52,953 nucleotides of DNA from Candidatus Heimdallarchaeota archaeon. Its GTDB lineage: Archaea; Asgardarchaeota; Heimdallarchaeia; Heimdallarchaeales; Heimdallarchaeaceae. Position 1 is the first letter of the stretch, and each line of letters starts with the position of its first letter. The stretch spans positions 1-52,953 of the forward strand of contig JAGLXK010000535.1 in assembly GCA_023132955.1 (NCBI GenBank), in the 5' to 3' direction. The notes beneath the pieces were generated by a model that had not been told where the DNA came from, did no database searches, and saw only the letters and a list, made by a program, of their open reading frames with translations. Both the position numbers and the translations under genes were made by a program. Positions 24,725-33,264 of the stretch are shown here, piece after piece.

Positions 24725-25402
24725 TTACAAAACTGCTTTTGCCATTTCTATAAGTACTTCTTTTGGGTCTTTAGCCTTCACAAAACCTGAAGCTAAAAGA
24801 ACTCCTTTTGCTCCTAATTGCAGAGCTTCAAAAACATCTTTATTGGTCGAAACTCCAGCTCCCACTAAGGGTTGAATGTTTGAATTAATGTCAGAAATAG
24901 CTTTGATAGTGTCTTTAACCAAACTTGGTTGCGTAGTAACTGATACTCCGCTACCAATTAGTTCAGGTGGTTCCATAGCACACGCTACTGGATTAAGGGC
25001 GGCTATTGCTTTGCTTGTTTGAAGATTATTAGAACACACACAAGTGAAAAAATCTAGGGTATTTGCTTTATCAACTATTTTCTCAATATCAGCTAACTTT
25101 AATCTGTGTTCAGAATGGTTAACAAGAGAGCCAATTGCTCCTGTTTCCATTACAGCTTGGATAAGATTATTTCCTGTATAACTTCCAGAATCATTTGCAT
25201 CTACATGCTGTGCTAAAACTGGAATGTCAACCTCTTCTGCGATTTTCCTTAAATCAACGGTTTGAGGGCAAACTACAATTGATACACTTAATTCTCTAGC
25301 AACTTCTTCTGCAATCTTGGAAAGATATAGCCCCTTGTTTCCAATTGTTTGATCGTAATTCTTAAAATTCAGTATAATTACAGGATATGATATCTTAGCC
25401 AT
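24725..25402 (-). CDS. tpiA: Triosephosphate isomerase, archaeal type
   Basis: A 225-residue enzyme, the short archaeal length (bacterial and eukaryotic enzymes are near 250). It interconverts dihydroxyacetone phosphate and glyceraldehyde-3-phosphate. The active site is visible: Asn/Lys in ILNFKNY (about 8-13), His in VNHSEHR (about 94), Glu in MEPPELIGSG (about 140), and the phosphate loops VGAGVST and VLLASGFVKAKDP. The ATG at 25402 is preferred over the GTG at 25417, as homologues start just before the first strand. The gene is monocistronic. Confidence 0.95.
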   Translation of the reverse strand: MAKISYPVIILNFKNYDQTIGNKGLYLSKIAEEVARELSVSIVVCPQTVDLRKIAEEVDIPVLAQHVDANDSGSYTGNNLIQAVMETGAIGSLVNHSEHRLKLADIEKIVDKANTLDFFTCVCSNNLQTSKAIAALNPVACAMEPPELIGSGVSVTTQPSLVKDTIKAISDINSNIQPLVGAGVSTNKDVFEALQLGAKGVLLASGFVKAKDPKEVLIEMAKAVL

Positions 25403-25547
25403 GGAGCTAATTTTCACGACTCATTTAAAAACGTTGCTTGATACACTCTGGTTTAGCTCTGAAGCTCTCTTCTTTTCCTTTTTTTCTATATTCATTTTCT
25501 TAACTATCTCGAAAACTCTCTAGTTTTGTCATGCAAGTGACATTAAG

Positions 25548-25555
25548 TATAAATA
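25548..25555 (+). promoter_or_regulatory. TATA box of the Roadblock operon
   Basis: TATAAATA lies about 42-49 bp upstream of the TTG at 25597 in an AT-rich stretch. It would place transcription start near 25580 and give a short leader. It is the only strong promoter seen before the three-gene operon. Confidence 0.5.
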
Positions 25556-25596
25556 TATTAAACAACAAATAGACATTAAGAGATGTCATAAAATAC

Positions 25597-26121
25597 TTGG
25601 TGATTTGCTTGTATGGTGCTGATCAAATAAATACAATACTTCATGAAATTATAACAAGCGATGCTAATATTAATCACGTTATATTAGCTGATAAGACAGG
25701 GTTAACATTGGCCTATTCTTCAAGATTCGCTTTTGATGAATTTGAAACAGAAGCTCTTGGAGCTATAGCAAGCGCAGTTTACTTGGCCAGTGAACAGCAA
25801 GGTACAAATGTTGGATTAGCTGTGCTAGATATAATTATCTCTGAATTTTCAGATGGTTTAATTTTAGTAGCAAGTTGTGGAAGTACTGTTGTGTGCTTAA
25901 TTACAGATGCCGGTGTAGCTCTTGGAATGGTTAGAAGAACCATGAAAATGGCAGCAGAAAAAATCAGAAATATATTGGACGTTGAAGCAAAACCCGTCCC
26001 AGCTCCGGAAGTTCAACCCGTAGTAGCTGCCCAACCAGTTGCTGTTGAAGAAGAGAAGAAGGTTCAAGATGAATTTATATCTGATTTAGAACTTGCACTA
26101 CGGGAGCTAGAGCAATTTTAG
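25597..26121 (+). CDS. Roadblock/LC7-domain protein
   Basis: A single Roadblock/LC7 domain fills residues 1-130: helix ADQINTILHEII, strand HVILADKTGLTLAYSS, a long helix through ETEALGAIASAVYLASE, then the strand pairs VGLAVLDIIISEFSDG and LILVASCGSTVVCLI. A Pro/Ala/Val/Glu-rich linker and a short acidic amphipathic helix (SDLELALRELEQF) follow. Roadblock proteins dimerise and regulate or scaffold small GTPases (MglB, Ragulator, dynein light chain). The start is uncertain: TTG 25597, GTG 25600 or TTG 25609, the last having GGTGAT at Shine-Dalgarno distance. It is first in an operon with a P-loop-less KaiC-like protein and a coiled-coil wHTH protein, with a Ras-like GTPase convergent just beyond. 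Confidence 0.88.
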   Translation: MVICLYGADQINTILHEIITSDANINHVILADKTGLTLAYSSRFAFDEFETEALGAIASAVYLASEQQGTNVGLAVLDIIISEFSDGLILVASCGSTVVCLITDAGVALGMVRRTMKMAAEKIRNILDVEAKPVPAPEVQPVVAAQPVAVEEEKKVQDEFISDLELALRELEQF

Positions 26122-26143
26122 CTAATTATTTGAGGAATGTTCA

Positions 26144-26974
26144 ATGGATATGAACTCACTATCTGGAGGGACAGAACGTATAGGAAAGTCAAACCCCTCA
26201 AAGGATGCAAGAGGTGATTTAATTCAAACTGGTATTAGATCACTTGATCAAAAATTGGGGATGGAGATGTCCTCAAGAAAAGGGTTACCTCAAGGATCTC
26301 TTATACTGGTAAGTTATCCTTCAGAAACAGTGATACCAACATTATTTATTCAAAGAATTCTTCTGAATTGGGCTCAAAACTCTAATAATGTAATTTTCTA
26401 TGTTCATAGTACTCGTCCGTATTCTCATATTTTGAATTCATTCAACGCTTATAAGTGGGATGTGAAACCTTTCGAAGGTAAGAACTGGTATTTTGAAAAT
26501 ATGTTTAATCTTTCCAGCTCTTCAATGACTTCTTCTCTAAAACTAGGAAAGATTGAAGTAAAAAGAAAAACTTATGTTAAGAAAATTATTGATAGAATGC
26601 TTCATGTAAAAGAAAATCAGAATAAACAATGTTTTAGTGTTTTTGATGATTTATTATGGATGAAAGAAGATAGATTGGATGAAGATTCAAATGCTCTAAT
26701 CACGTTTTTAAAGGGAACAATAATGTCTTTAACTAAGATAGGTGGTGTGCATTTCTTTCTATTACCTCAAGATGTGCTAGATTCTGTAGCTGAAAGAATA
26801 ATCATGAATGCTGCTCAGGGGGTATTTTATTTTTCAAGAAGCACTGTCGGAAGCAGAATAAAAGATACTTTTGCAATTACAAAATTAATGGGAGTAGCCT
26901 ATGTAAGTGAAAACTTTGATCTTACCCCCTCTGAATCCGAAGGCTTCAAGATTGAATCAACAGCAAAAATATAG
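26144..26974 (+). CDS. KaiC/RadA-superfamily protein with lost Walker A
   Basis: The 276-residue protein has the overall order of an archaeal KaiC-like RecA-fold ATPase. The start IQTGIRSLDQKLG is followed by GLPQGSLILVSYPSETVIPT, where active members have GGLPxGsxxLVxGxPGTGKTT. Then come VIFYVHSTRP as the second strand, VFDDLLWM as the Walker B strand (about 165), and later strands GGVHFFLLPQ and GVFYFSR. The Lys-Thr of the P-loop is replaced by Ile-Pro-Thr, so ATP hydrolysis is unlikely. GAGGA precedes the ATG. It sits 22 bp after the Roadblock gene and directly abuts the coiled-coil gene (stop TAG then ATG). A scaffold or signal-relay role is inferred. Confidence 0.6.
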   Translation: MDMNSLSGGTERIGKSNPSKDARGDLIQTGIRSLDQKLGMEMSSRKGLPQGSLILVSYPSETVIPTLFIQRILLNWAQNSNNVIFYVHSTRPYSHILNSFNAYKWDVKPFEGKNWYFENMFNLSSSSMTSSLKLGKIEVKRKTYVKKIIDRMLHVKENQNKQCFSVFDDLLWMKEDRLDEDSNALITFLKGTIMSLTKIGGVHFFLLPQDVLDSVAERIIMNAAQGVFYFSRSTVGSRIKDTFAITKLMGVAYVSENFDLTPSESEGFKIESTAKI

Positions 26975-27781
26975 ATGATTTCGATGGAAAACTATGATGA
27001 GAAAAAATCTGAGGATGATGATGAATTTCAAGAAATCGCTACAGAAATATCAAAGCTTTCTGAAGAAGTTGAAGAATTAAAGGAAAATCTCAAATCACCA
27101 GGAAAAAAAGAAGCTAAAGCGGAAAAGGTCAAGAAAAAAAATCAAACATCAACTCTAGAACTAGATCCCGCAATACAATATGTTAGTGAGCTTCTGGAAA
27201 ACTCTTCAGACGTAGTAATAGCTGAGATGAAATCAGAATTCTTCCGATTGTTTAATTTCTTATCAAGCATGTTCTCAGTATCTCCCTATCAACATGATAG
27301 AAGGATGATTCAAAGAAAATCTAACGATGCTACCGAAAGTGGCGAGAAGATGGACACTGGGGTTTTAGAGGAATTTCAAAGAGAAAAAGATATGCTCAAT
27401 CTACTTCTAGAAGAAAGAGATTCGTTAATTTATGAGTTATCAGACCAAGTTGTTGCGATTGAGGTAGAAAAAAAGAAATTAGAAGATGAGATGGAGAAAA
27501 TCAAAGAAGATACGGATAAATGGATGAAACAAAAAAATATTCTAGAAAGAATAGTAACCACTGATCCAAGATTTAACATCATAAACCTTCTTAGAAGAAT
27601 GGGCGTAATAGCTCCAATTCAGCTGTCTTTTGTACTTGGGGTTTCTCTTTCACAAACAAAGAAGTATATTTCAGAGCTAGAACAGATGAAGATTTTAAAT
27701 ATAAATGAAGATGGAACAGTTTCTCTTCATGCTGAATTTGATGAGGATACAATGAATATACGAATCAATAATAATCAGTAA
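26975..27781 (+). CDS. Coiled-coil protein with C-terminal winged helix
   Basis: The 268-residue protein starts directly at the previous stop (ATG at 26975, or ATG at 26984). Residues 10-45 form an acidic coiled coil, followed by a Lys-rich linker, a helical segment (about 60-100), a long heptad coiled coil (about 128-195) and a C-terminal winged-helix-like domain (about 200-250: NIINLLRRMGVIAPIQLSFVLGVS and then SQTKKYISELEQMKIL). The last part resembles wHTH modules that bind DNA or proteins. No known family is recognised. As third gene of the Roadblock/pseudo-KaiC operon it may link that complex to a promoter or scaffold. Confidence 0.65.
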   Translation: MISMENYDEKKSEDDDEFQEIATEISKLSEEVEELKENLKSPGKKEAKAEKVKKKNQTSTLELDPAIQYVSELLENSSDVVIAEMKSEFFRLFNFLSSMFSVSPYQHDRRMIQRKSNDATESGEKMDTGVLEEFQREKDMLNLLLEERDSLIYELSDQVVAIEVEKKKLEDEMEKIKEDTDKWMKQKNILERIVTTDPRFNIINLLRRMGVIAPIQLSFVLGVSLSQTKKYISELEQMKILNINEDGTVSLHAEFDEDTMNIRINNNQ

Positions 27782-27809
27782 CAAACAAAAGAAAAGGAAA
27801 AGCAATTAC

Positions 27810-28379
27810 TTATTGTTGAGCATATAATTTTTCGTAAAACAAAACAATATTCTTTAACAAGGTCTTAAATGCTTCATCAACATTTTCGCCAGTTTTGGCA
27901 GAGGTTTCGATATAAGGAACAGTAAAGCCTGACCAAGCTGAAAGACTGCGAGCATACTCTTCAGATTGTTCTCGCATAATTGGATCCTTAGCTGTAGCTC
28001 GAAGATCGCTTTTATTGCCTATGAGAACTATTGGTACAACTCTATTACTATTGTTCTTTAGAAGTTCTGCTATCCAAGATGGAATATTTTCAAAACTTGA
28101 ACGTCGAGAAATATCAAAAACTAATAAACATCCAGATGTTCCGCGATAGTAAACTTCACGAACAGCTGAGAATCTCTGTTGTCCTGCGAGATCCCAAATC
28201 TGAGCAACAAAATCTTGGTCATCTATTCTTAATCGTTTAACAGCGAAGTCAGCCCCAATTGTCATGGAGTAGCCATCTTTAAAACCCTCACCTAGATAGG
28301 TTTTTCGAAGACTTGTCTTGCCAACTGCTCCGTCTCCAAGTAGTGTGATTTTGAAGATTTTCCGTTGTCCTGCGCCCAT
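27810..28379 (-). CDS. Ras/Rab-like small GTPase
   Basis: A 189-residue single-domain small GTPase of the expanded Asgard type. G1 is GDGAVGKTSL (about 16-25), G2 Thr lies in MTIGADF, G3 is DLAGQQRF with the catalytic Gln, G4 NKSD and G5 ETSAK. The motif set is that of an active, Rab-like switch. The ATG at 28379 has GGGGA at Shine-Dalgarno distance, so the 7-residue extension to TTG 28400 is rejected. The C-terminus (KLYAQQ) has no Cys for prenylation, so membrane attachment would need a partner. It is convergent with the Roadblock operon, with stops 28 bp apart. Confidence 0.95.
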   Translation of the reverse strand: MGAGQRKIFKITLLGDGAVGKTSLRKTYLGEGFKDGYSMTIGADFAVKRLRIDDQDFVAQIWDLAGQQRFSAVREVYYRGTSGCLLVFDISRRSSFENIPSWIAELLKNNSNRVVPIVLIGNKSDLRATAKDPIMREQSEEYARSLSAWSGFTVPYIETSAKTGENVDEAFKTLLKNIVLFYEKLYAQQ

Positions 28380-28667
28380 TCTATATTCCCCTTTATACAA
28401 ATAATTTATAGTCTTGGATACTATTTAAACTATTTGATATTTCTTTGTGTATATGTTTCTTGGATATATCTAACACTATTTACAGCAATTTGTGGCTTAG
28501 ATAAGAAAAAGAAAAAATAGTTCTATCTTTAATATTTGGGGAGTGAAAATACATCAATCCATGAATCTACTAATGAGAACCTTATGAGATGATTGATGCT
28601 ATTTTTATTTTCCTTTTTAAAGTGTTAATTATTTTAAGAGTTATACTAGTGATTTTTAGTTTCTGTC

Positions 28668-28683
28668 TTTTAAAAACATATAA
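28668..28683 (+). promoter_or_regulatory. TATA-like promoter before nth
   Basis: TTTAAAAACATATAAA is centred ~33 bp before the ATG at 28709, the distance expected for a nearly leaderless archaeal transcript. This argues that the upstream hydrophobic reading frame (28589-28708) is leader/promoter and not protein. The 330-bp spacer between the divergent GTPase and nth holds no other feature I can support. Confidence 0.5.
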
Positions 28684-28708
28684 ATTACCTATCTCTTCTT
28701 CTTCTTTG

Positions 28709-29359
28709 ATGAGCACTTCATTAAAGAAAAGAACTATATTACTTTTAGAAAAACTAGAGGAATACTATCCTACGTTTAAGGGTGGATTAACTAATTATAC
28801 TTCTCCTTATCAGCTGTTAGTTGCCGCTATTCTAAGTGCACAGAGTACAGACAAACAAGTTAATTCTGTTACTAAAGAATTATTTTCCACTTTTCCAGAC
28901 CCCCAAGCTTTTGCAAGTGCCTCTATTATAGAAATTGAGCAAGCCATTTCGGAAGTTGGATTATATAAAAACAAAGCAAAATTCATTCATGAGATGTCAA
29001 AAGAATTGATCAAAAAATATGATTCTAAAATCCCAACATCCTTGCAAGAATTGACCAAATTAACTGGTGTAGGACAGAAAACTGCTAATGTTCTTCTAAA
29101 TGATTGGTTTGAAATTCATGAGGGGATTGCCGTTGATACCCACGTAAAACGTATATCCTTCAGATTGGGTTTGACAAATAATATTGATCCTATCAAAATA
29201 GAAAAGGAATTGATGGAAATAATTCCACAGGAGAAATGGGGGAAAATTACTCATCTACTTATCTCACATGGCAGAGCTATCTGCAAAGCACAAAAGCCCA
29301 AATGTATCGAATGCTTTTTGCAATCTTATTGTCCTAAAAATGGTGTGGAAACCAATTGA
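28709..29359 (+). CDS. nth: Endonuclease III, DNA glycosylase/AP lyase
   Basis: A 216-residue base-excision-repair enzyme that removes oxidised pyrimidines and cleaves the abasic site. It shows LLVAAILSAQSTDKQVN, the helix-hairpin-helix LTGVGQKTANVLL containing the catalytic Lys, the catalytic Asp in AVDTHVKR, and the [4Fe-4S] cysteines of CKAQKPKCIECFLQSYC (C-x6-C-x2-C-x5-C). The ATG at 28709 is chosen over 28589: the upstream 40 codons would be an unusual hydrophobic extension and contain the TATA box, and homologues start about here. Confidence 0.95.
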   Translation: MSTSLKKRTILLLEKLEEYYPTFKGGLTNYTSPYQLLVAAILSAQSTDKQVNSVTKELFSTFPDPQAFASASIIEIEQAISEVGLYKNKAKFIHEMSKELIKKYDSKIPTSLQELTKLTGVGQKTANVLLNDWFEIHEGIAVDTHVKRISFRLGLTNNIDPIKIEKELMEIIPQEKWGKITHLLISHGRAICKAQKPKCIECFLQSYCPKNGVETN

Positions 29360-29415
29360 GTGATAAAAACGAGGTTGCCTTTTGTATATTCTTTTTAAGC
29401 AAGATAAATTATTTT

Positions 29416-29443
29416 TTTACTGCAATAAAATTTATGTAGTAAA
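29416..29443. repeat. Imperfect inverted repeat before the TrmB-like gene
   Basis: TTTACTGCA (29416-29424) and TGTAGTAAA (29435-29443) form 9-bp arms with one mismatch and a 10-bp AT-rich spacer. It lies 40-67 bp before the ATG of the TrmB-like gene, where a transcription factor operator would be expected. Autoregulation is possible but unproven. Confidence 0.45.
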
Positions 29444-29482
29444 CCAAATCTAATTATTATAGTTAAAAAAAAGGCTGATAAT

Positions 29483-31780
29483 ATGTCAAGAATCAATATA
29501 CTACCCCCACTATTAACTCGTATAGGTTTTAATGAAATTGATATAAAGGTGTATTCTGCTACACTTGGGTTAGGAAAAGTAACTATAGGTGAATTACTAG
29601 TAGTAACAGGTTTGGATCCCCTTACCCTCATTCAATCAGTTAAGAATTTGGAAGAATTGGGTTTCTTGAAGAAAACAGCAGGAAAAACCCCTCAGTACTT
29701 TGCTATGCTCCCCTTTCTTAAAGAATACATAATTATAGAAAAAGACGCATTATACTCCTTAGATGGTGTAATAACTGCATTAAAAGGTGCAAAGGAAGAG
29801 TATAGAGAAAAGAAAACTAAATTTGGGGGAACTCTAGAATTAACTGGTGAAGGTTCTGTTTTTGACATTCATGTAGTTAGTGGTTTAATTAAACAAGTAG
29901 TCGAAGCGCTATTTCAACAATATGTTGAGCATAGCGAACAAACTGAAAAATCAGCTTCTGCTTTCATAACTGAAACAGAACAAGAAGTAACTGGGTATCT
30001 GACTCAAGTGATGGATCAGCCCTTCCTGTTTTCTACACAGTTGGAAACTTTTGTGCAAGAACTCAATGCTTTTGTAAAACAGTTCCACCATACAGCAAAA
30101 CATAATAGTGATGCTTTAGTCCAAACAACTGAAGAAAAAATACAAAGTTCTTTTGAAAATCTAACACAGATTATTAACAATGGTTTAGGTTCTCATACAG
30201 AGAATCATAAAGAATTTCTAGAAAAACTAGCTCCAGATATGGATAATGCACTCAAAGATCTTGTTAATGATGTGACTGAAATTCAAGAATCCTTCCTCGA
30301 GAATTATAATAGAATTTGGCAAGAATCTTATAGTGCATGGAACTTAGAGTCGAAAAAAGTAGTCGAAGAACTCTCTTCTGAAGTAAACAACATTTTCTCT
30401 GACCAAATTAAACAGACTCAAGAGCTTAGAAGAAGTGTTGAACAAATCGACAGACAGACAAACTTTTTGTCTTCAAAAATCGCTGAAGCTTTAAATGGTC
30501 TAGAAGGCTCTACTATGATGAAATTGGGTAAAGGAAAAAAACAAATTGAGGCACCTCTCCAAGATGCAAGAGATACTGTTCGAAACTTAGCTAATGATTT
30601 GAATGAGAGTGGATTGCAATTGATAGATCAACATGTTTTGTCCTTAAATGAAGTTAGGGAAGCGTTGCGTTCTAAATTGGACCATTTTCAGATAACAGGA
30701 GAAACAACCATTCGAACAAAGAAGAATGAACTAACTGATACAATTATAGAGAAGATAGATTTGCTACCAAAGAATCTCTTGGAAACGCTCCAAAATCAAA
30801 CAGAAGTGTATGCCACCTCTTCATATGATTCCTGTTCAGAGGTAACAGAAGAATTAAAGCAAAACACTCTAGATCAGCTAAATACTACTAAAGAACAAGT
30901 TCTAAAAGATTTTCAGTCTCATGATAACGAAAAAACTCAGATTATTAATAAAATTCAAAATGATACTATTAAAGAGTTAAGCAAATCAAAACAAGATTCA
31001 GAGAAGATGGCACTTGAATTAAAAGAAAAACTACAAAATTCTTTAAATCATTTTCAGCAGAAATCAGAAGAAAAACGAAATCAATTAGCTATGCAGCTAA
31101 CTGGACTAAAACAGCATCTTAAGGATTATAAAGATGAACAAAAGGAACAGATTATAGAACAGATTTCAGAAGGCGAAGAAATCCAAATCAACACTCTAGT
31201 ATCTCAAGTTGCGGCTGTAATAAAAGATGTTGATGAAATATTAGATTCTCAAATGGATTCTCTTTTGGAAAAAGCAATGACTTTCTATCAAGTTGTTAAT
31301 ACAAGAGAAGATGAATTAAGGCAAGTTGATGGTGCTGCATCATCATATTCATTTGATGGACAACATGATACATCTATTATTGTAGGAGAAGAAGCTATCA
31401 AAGCCAGTATTACAGACATTGCAATGAGGTCTAATTATGAACTCCTTCTTGTTACACCAGATGTTGATGAAGATCTTCTTAAAGAAATGATGCAATACAC
31501 AAAAGCTCAGCGAGTAACATTAGTTTCATATTTTGACAAAAGACATCAGTCTATCCTTAGACCACTTTCAGAAAGGTTTACAGGATTGAAACTGAAACAC
31601 TATGATAAGAAAGATGTCTACTGCGGGATTTTGGATGGCAATAACGAAGCTGTATTCGCTTTCCTAACTGCAGATTCAATACCCATAGCTGTGAGAACTT
31701 CAAATGAGTTACTTCTAGGTCTCTTTAAATCAGCAATTAATAGGGATGTCTTATTCCATTCGAGTGATGTAGAGGTATAA
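29483..31780 (+). CDS. TrmB-like winged-helix protein with ~500-residue coiled coil
   Basis: The 765-residue protein starts with a TrmB-type winged helix (about 8-75: LTRIGFNEIDIKVYSATLG, then IGELLVVTGLD and LEELGFLKKT). A very long, Gln/Glu/Lys-rich helical region (about 85-600) without membrane segments follows. It ends with a globular domain (about 635-765) resembling the sensor/phospholipase-D-like domain of TrmB regulators (ASITDIAMRSNYELLLVTPDVDEDL; AVRTSNELLLG). Normal TrmB proteins have only a short coil between these parts. It probably dimerises as a long rod that holds the DNA-binding and sensor domains far apart. It is monocistronic, with an inverted repeat upstream. The function could be transcriptional or chromosome-structural. 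Confidence 0.6.
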   Translation: MSRINILPPLLTRIGFNEIDIKVYSATLGLGKVTIGELLVVTGLDPLTLIQSVKNLEELGFLKKTAGKTPQYFAMLPFLKEYIIIEKDALYSLDGVITALKGAKEEYREKKTKFGGTLELTGEGSVFDIHVVSGLIKQVVEALFQQYVEHSEQTEKSASAFITETEQEVTGYLTQVMDQPFLFSTQLETFVQELNAFVKQFHHTAKHNSDALVQTTEEKIQSSFENLTQIINNGLGSHTENHKEFLEKLAPDMDNALKDLVNDVTEIQESFLENYNRIWQESYSAWNLESKKVVEELSSEVNNIFSDQIKQTQELRRSVEQIDRQTNFLSSKIAEALNGLEGSTMMKLGKGKKQIEAPLQDARDTVRNLANDLNESGLQLIDQHVLSLNEVREALRSKLDHFQITGETTIRTKKNELTDTIIEKIDLLPKNLLETLQNQTEVYATSSYDSCSEVTEELKQNTLDQLNTTKEQVLKDFQSHDNEKTQIINKIQNDTIKELSKSKQDSEKMALELKEKLQNSLNHFQQKSEEKRNQLAMQLTGLKQHLKDYKDEQKEQIIEQISEGEEIQINTLVSQVAAVIKDVDEILDSQMDSLLEKAMTFYQVVNTREDELRQVDGAASSYSFDGQHDTSIIVGEEAIKASITDIAMRSNYELLLVTPDVDEDLLKEMMQYTKAQRVTLVSYFDKRHQSILRPLSERFTGLKLKHYDKKDVYCGILDGNNEAVFAFLTADSIPIAVRTSNELLLGLFKSAINRDVLFHSSDVEV

Positions 31781-31842
31781 AATCCTCTTCTACTTTTTTA
31801 AAAATAAATATGATTAAAGCAATTAGATGAGTTATTCTTGCT

Positions 31843-32097
31843 TTAATCAACATAAAATTTACATGATCTCATATCAAGTAAGTGAGGGAGTTTTTGAATT
31901 AAACCAGCTCTGACTAACAGTTTTAGTCCATGACGAACAGTTCTTGGAGCTAAACTGCATAAATCGACTATTTCACAACTAGTAATAGGCCCTTTGCCAA
32001 TCACTATCTTATAAATTGTAACAGCACTAGGAGGTAAACCTGTTAGAAGATTTTGACTTAAATTTGGGTTTTCAAGAGCTACAGCCACATTAACCAT
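31843..32097 (-). CDS. Small winged-helix DNA-binding protein
   Basis: An 84-residue single winged-helix domain: helix VTIYKIVIGKG, helix SCEIVDLCSL, recognition helix APRTVRHGLKLLVRAGLIQKL and wing LLDMRSCKFYVD, like small MarR/ArsR-type regulators of archaea. No metal or ligand site is evident apart from two Cys. A TATA-like CTTTAAAAA (plus 32134-32142) lies ~40 bp upstream and AAGGAA directly before the ATG. It is monocistronic and faces a long spacer, which it may regulate. Confidence 0.7.
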   Translation of the reverse strand: MVNVAVALENPNLSQNLLTGLPPSAVTIYKIVIGKGPITSCEIVDLCSLAPRTVRHGLKLLVRAGLIQKLPHLLDMRSCKFYVD

Positions 32098-32600
32098 TTC
32101 CTTGCTTGGTTAATCAACATTCGACAAGTTTCCTTTTTAAAGTTATTCAAAATGAATTCGGTAAAGTTCAACCGATTTGTTGAATTAAAAGCCGTTTCAA
32201 CATTTGTTTAACTCCACAAAGAAAAATTACAAAAAAACAAAAGGCATAAACTACAAGTTTAAATAATTGCATAAATGCTTTTAAACTGTATATAATTCCA
32301 ATTTCAAGCCGTATAAGTTTTTTCAATTTTTATCTAATGTTTTTCATAGAACAAAGGAAATTTTGTGTATATATTATTCCTTCCTACACAAAAAAAGTTC
32401 ATTTTCTATCGATACTTATGAATTTCGGCATTTTGGGCGTTTTCCATAAATAAGTAACACAATAATGATAGTTAGCTTTCAAAATACGAATTTTGCACAT
32501 GTTTATTTTTTTGCCACAATTAGGAATTAGGATATAATGAAAACTTGAGGGGAGGAATTGAATCTGTGATATAAATTAAAAAGAATAGTTGATCCTTCAA
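32098..32600. other. 503-bp gene-free, very AT-rich spacer
   Basis: No ORF, tRNA, box C/D RNA or repeat array can be supported here. It contains the probable promoter of the winged-helix gene at its left end, an unpaired strong Shine-Dalgarno-like GAGGGGAGG near 32549 not followed by an open frame, and homopolymer A/T runs. It is the longest non-coding stretch in the window. Its right side lies behind the endonuclease V stop. Confidence 0.6.
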
Positions 32601-33263
32601 CTAAGTTAGATGTTCAATTCTAAATTGTGTAGCTAAATTGTGTGCTTTATGTAGTGGTGCAGGTAGTTTGAAACGACTTTTGAAAAGATTCTGAATGAAT
32701 GTAAATGAGGATTCTACTGAAACCAAATTTCCTGGCGATATGAAAACTGGATTCCAATTTGTATTGGGCTGATATTTATATCCCACAAATTTCTCATTTA
32801 AGAAAACTTGTTTTAGATACTTGACTTCAGATGATTTATATTCAAAGAATTTCAAAGGTTTCTTTGCAACACCGATTGAAGGAATGTTAGCTAATACTCC
32901 AAAAACTGTAGCTGAGCCTGCGTTTTTTGGATGCGCAATACCATGACCATCAATTAATACTAAATCAGGTTTGATTGAAATTTTTGATAGTAAGGAGATG
33001 AAGGAAGGAACTTCACGTAGAAATAAGAAGGTTGGGATGTATGGAAACTGAATTTCGCTTACAATAACCTCTTCCTCCAGGACTTCTTCAGTTGCATTGT
33101 CGATAATAATACCAGCTGCAAAAGCTTTGTCTTGTTTATAAGATATATCAAAAGCTCCTATTGTTGTAATTTCAGAAAGCATATCTTCTAAAATAACTTT
33201 ATTTGCTATTTTTTTTTGAAAATCCTTAGCTTCTCGAATAGTTTGAGGAAAGTGTGAGTTCAT
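32601..33263 (-). CDS. nfi: Endonuclease V (deoxyinosine 3' endonuclease)
   Basis: About 220 residues with the Nfi motifs: IGAFDISY (first metal Asp, with the conserved Tyr), YIPTFLFLREVP, the metal Asp in LVLIDGHGIAHPKNAG (about 105-120), GVAKKPL and PVFISPGNLVS. The enzyme nicks DNA (or RNA) one base 3' of inosine. The ATG at 33263 is used, not the TTG at 33287; it overlaps the stop region of the radical SAM gene, so the three minus-strand genes 36169-32601 form one operon. Confidence 0.92.
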   Translation of the reverse strand: MNSHFPQTIREAKDFQKKIANKVILEDMLSEITTIGAFDISYKQDKAFAAGIIIDNATEEVLEEEVIVSEIQFPYIPTFLFLREVPSFISLLSKISIKPDLVLIDGHGIAHPKNAGSATVFGVLANIPSIGVAKKPLKFFEYKSSEVKYLKQVFLNEKFVGYKYQPNTNWNPVFISPGNLVSVESSFTFIQNLFKSRFKLPAPLHKAHNLATQFRIEHLT

Positions 33264-33264
33264 T

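Noticed and set aside
28540-28590. Leader peptide ATG AAT CTA CTA ATG before nth
   Set aside because: The nine-codon frame lies upstream of the probable TATA box and so is unlikely to be on the nth transcript.
28589-28708. Hydrophobic N-terminal extension of endonuclease III as a membrane anchor
   Set aside because: The stretch contains a TATA box at the right distance from the internal ATG, and no endonuclease III is known with such an anchor; it is most likely untranslated.
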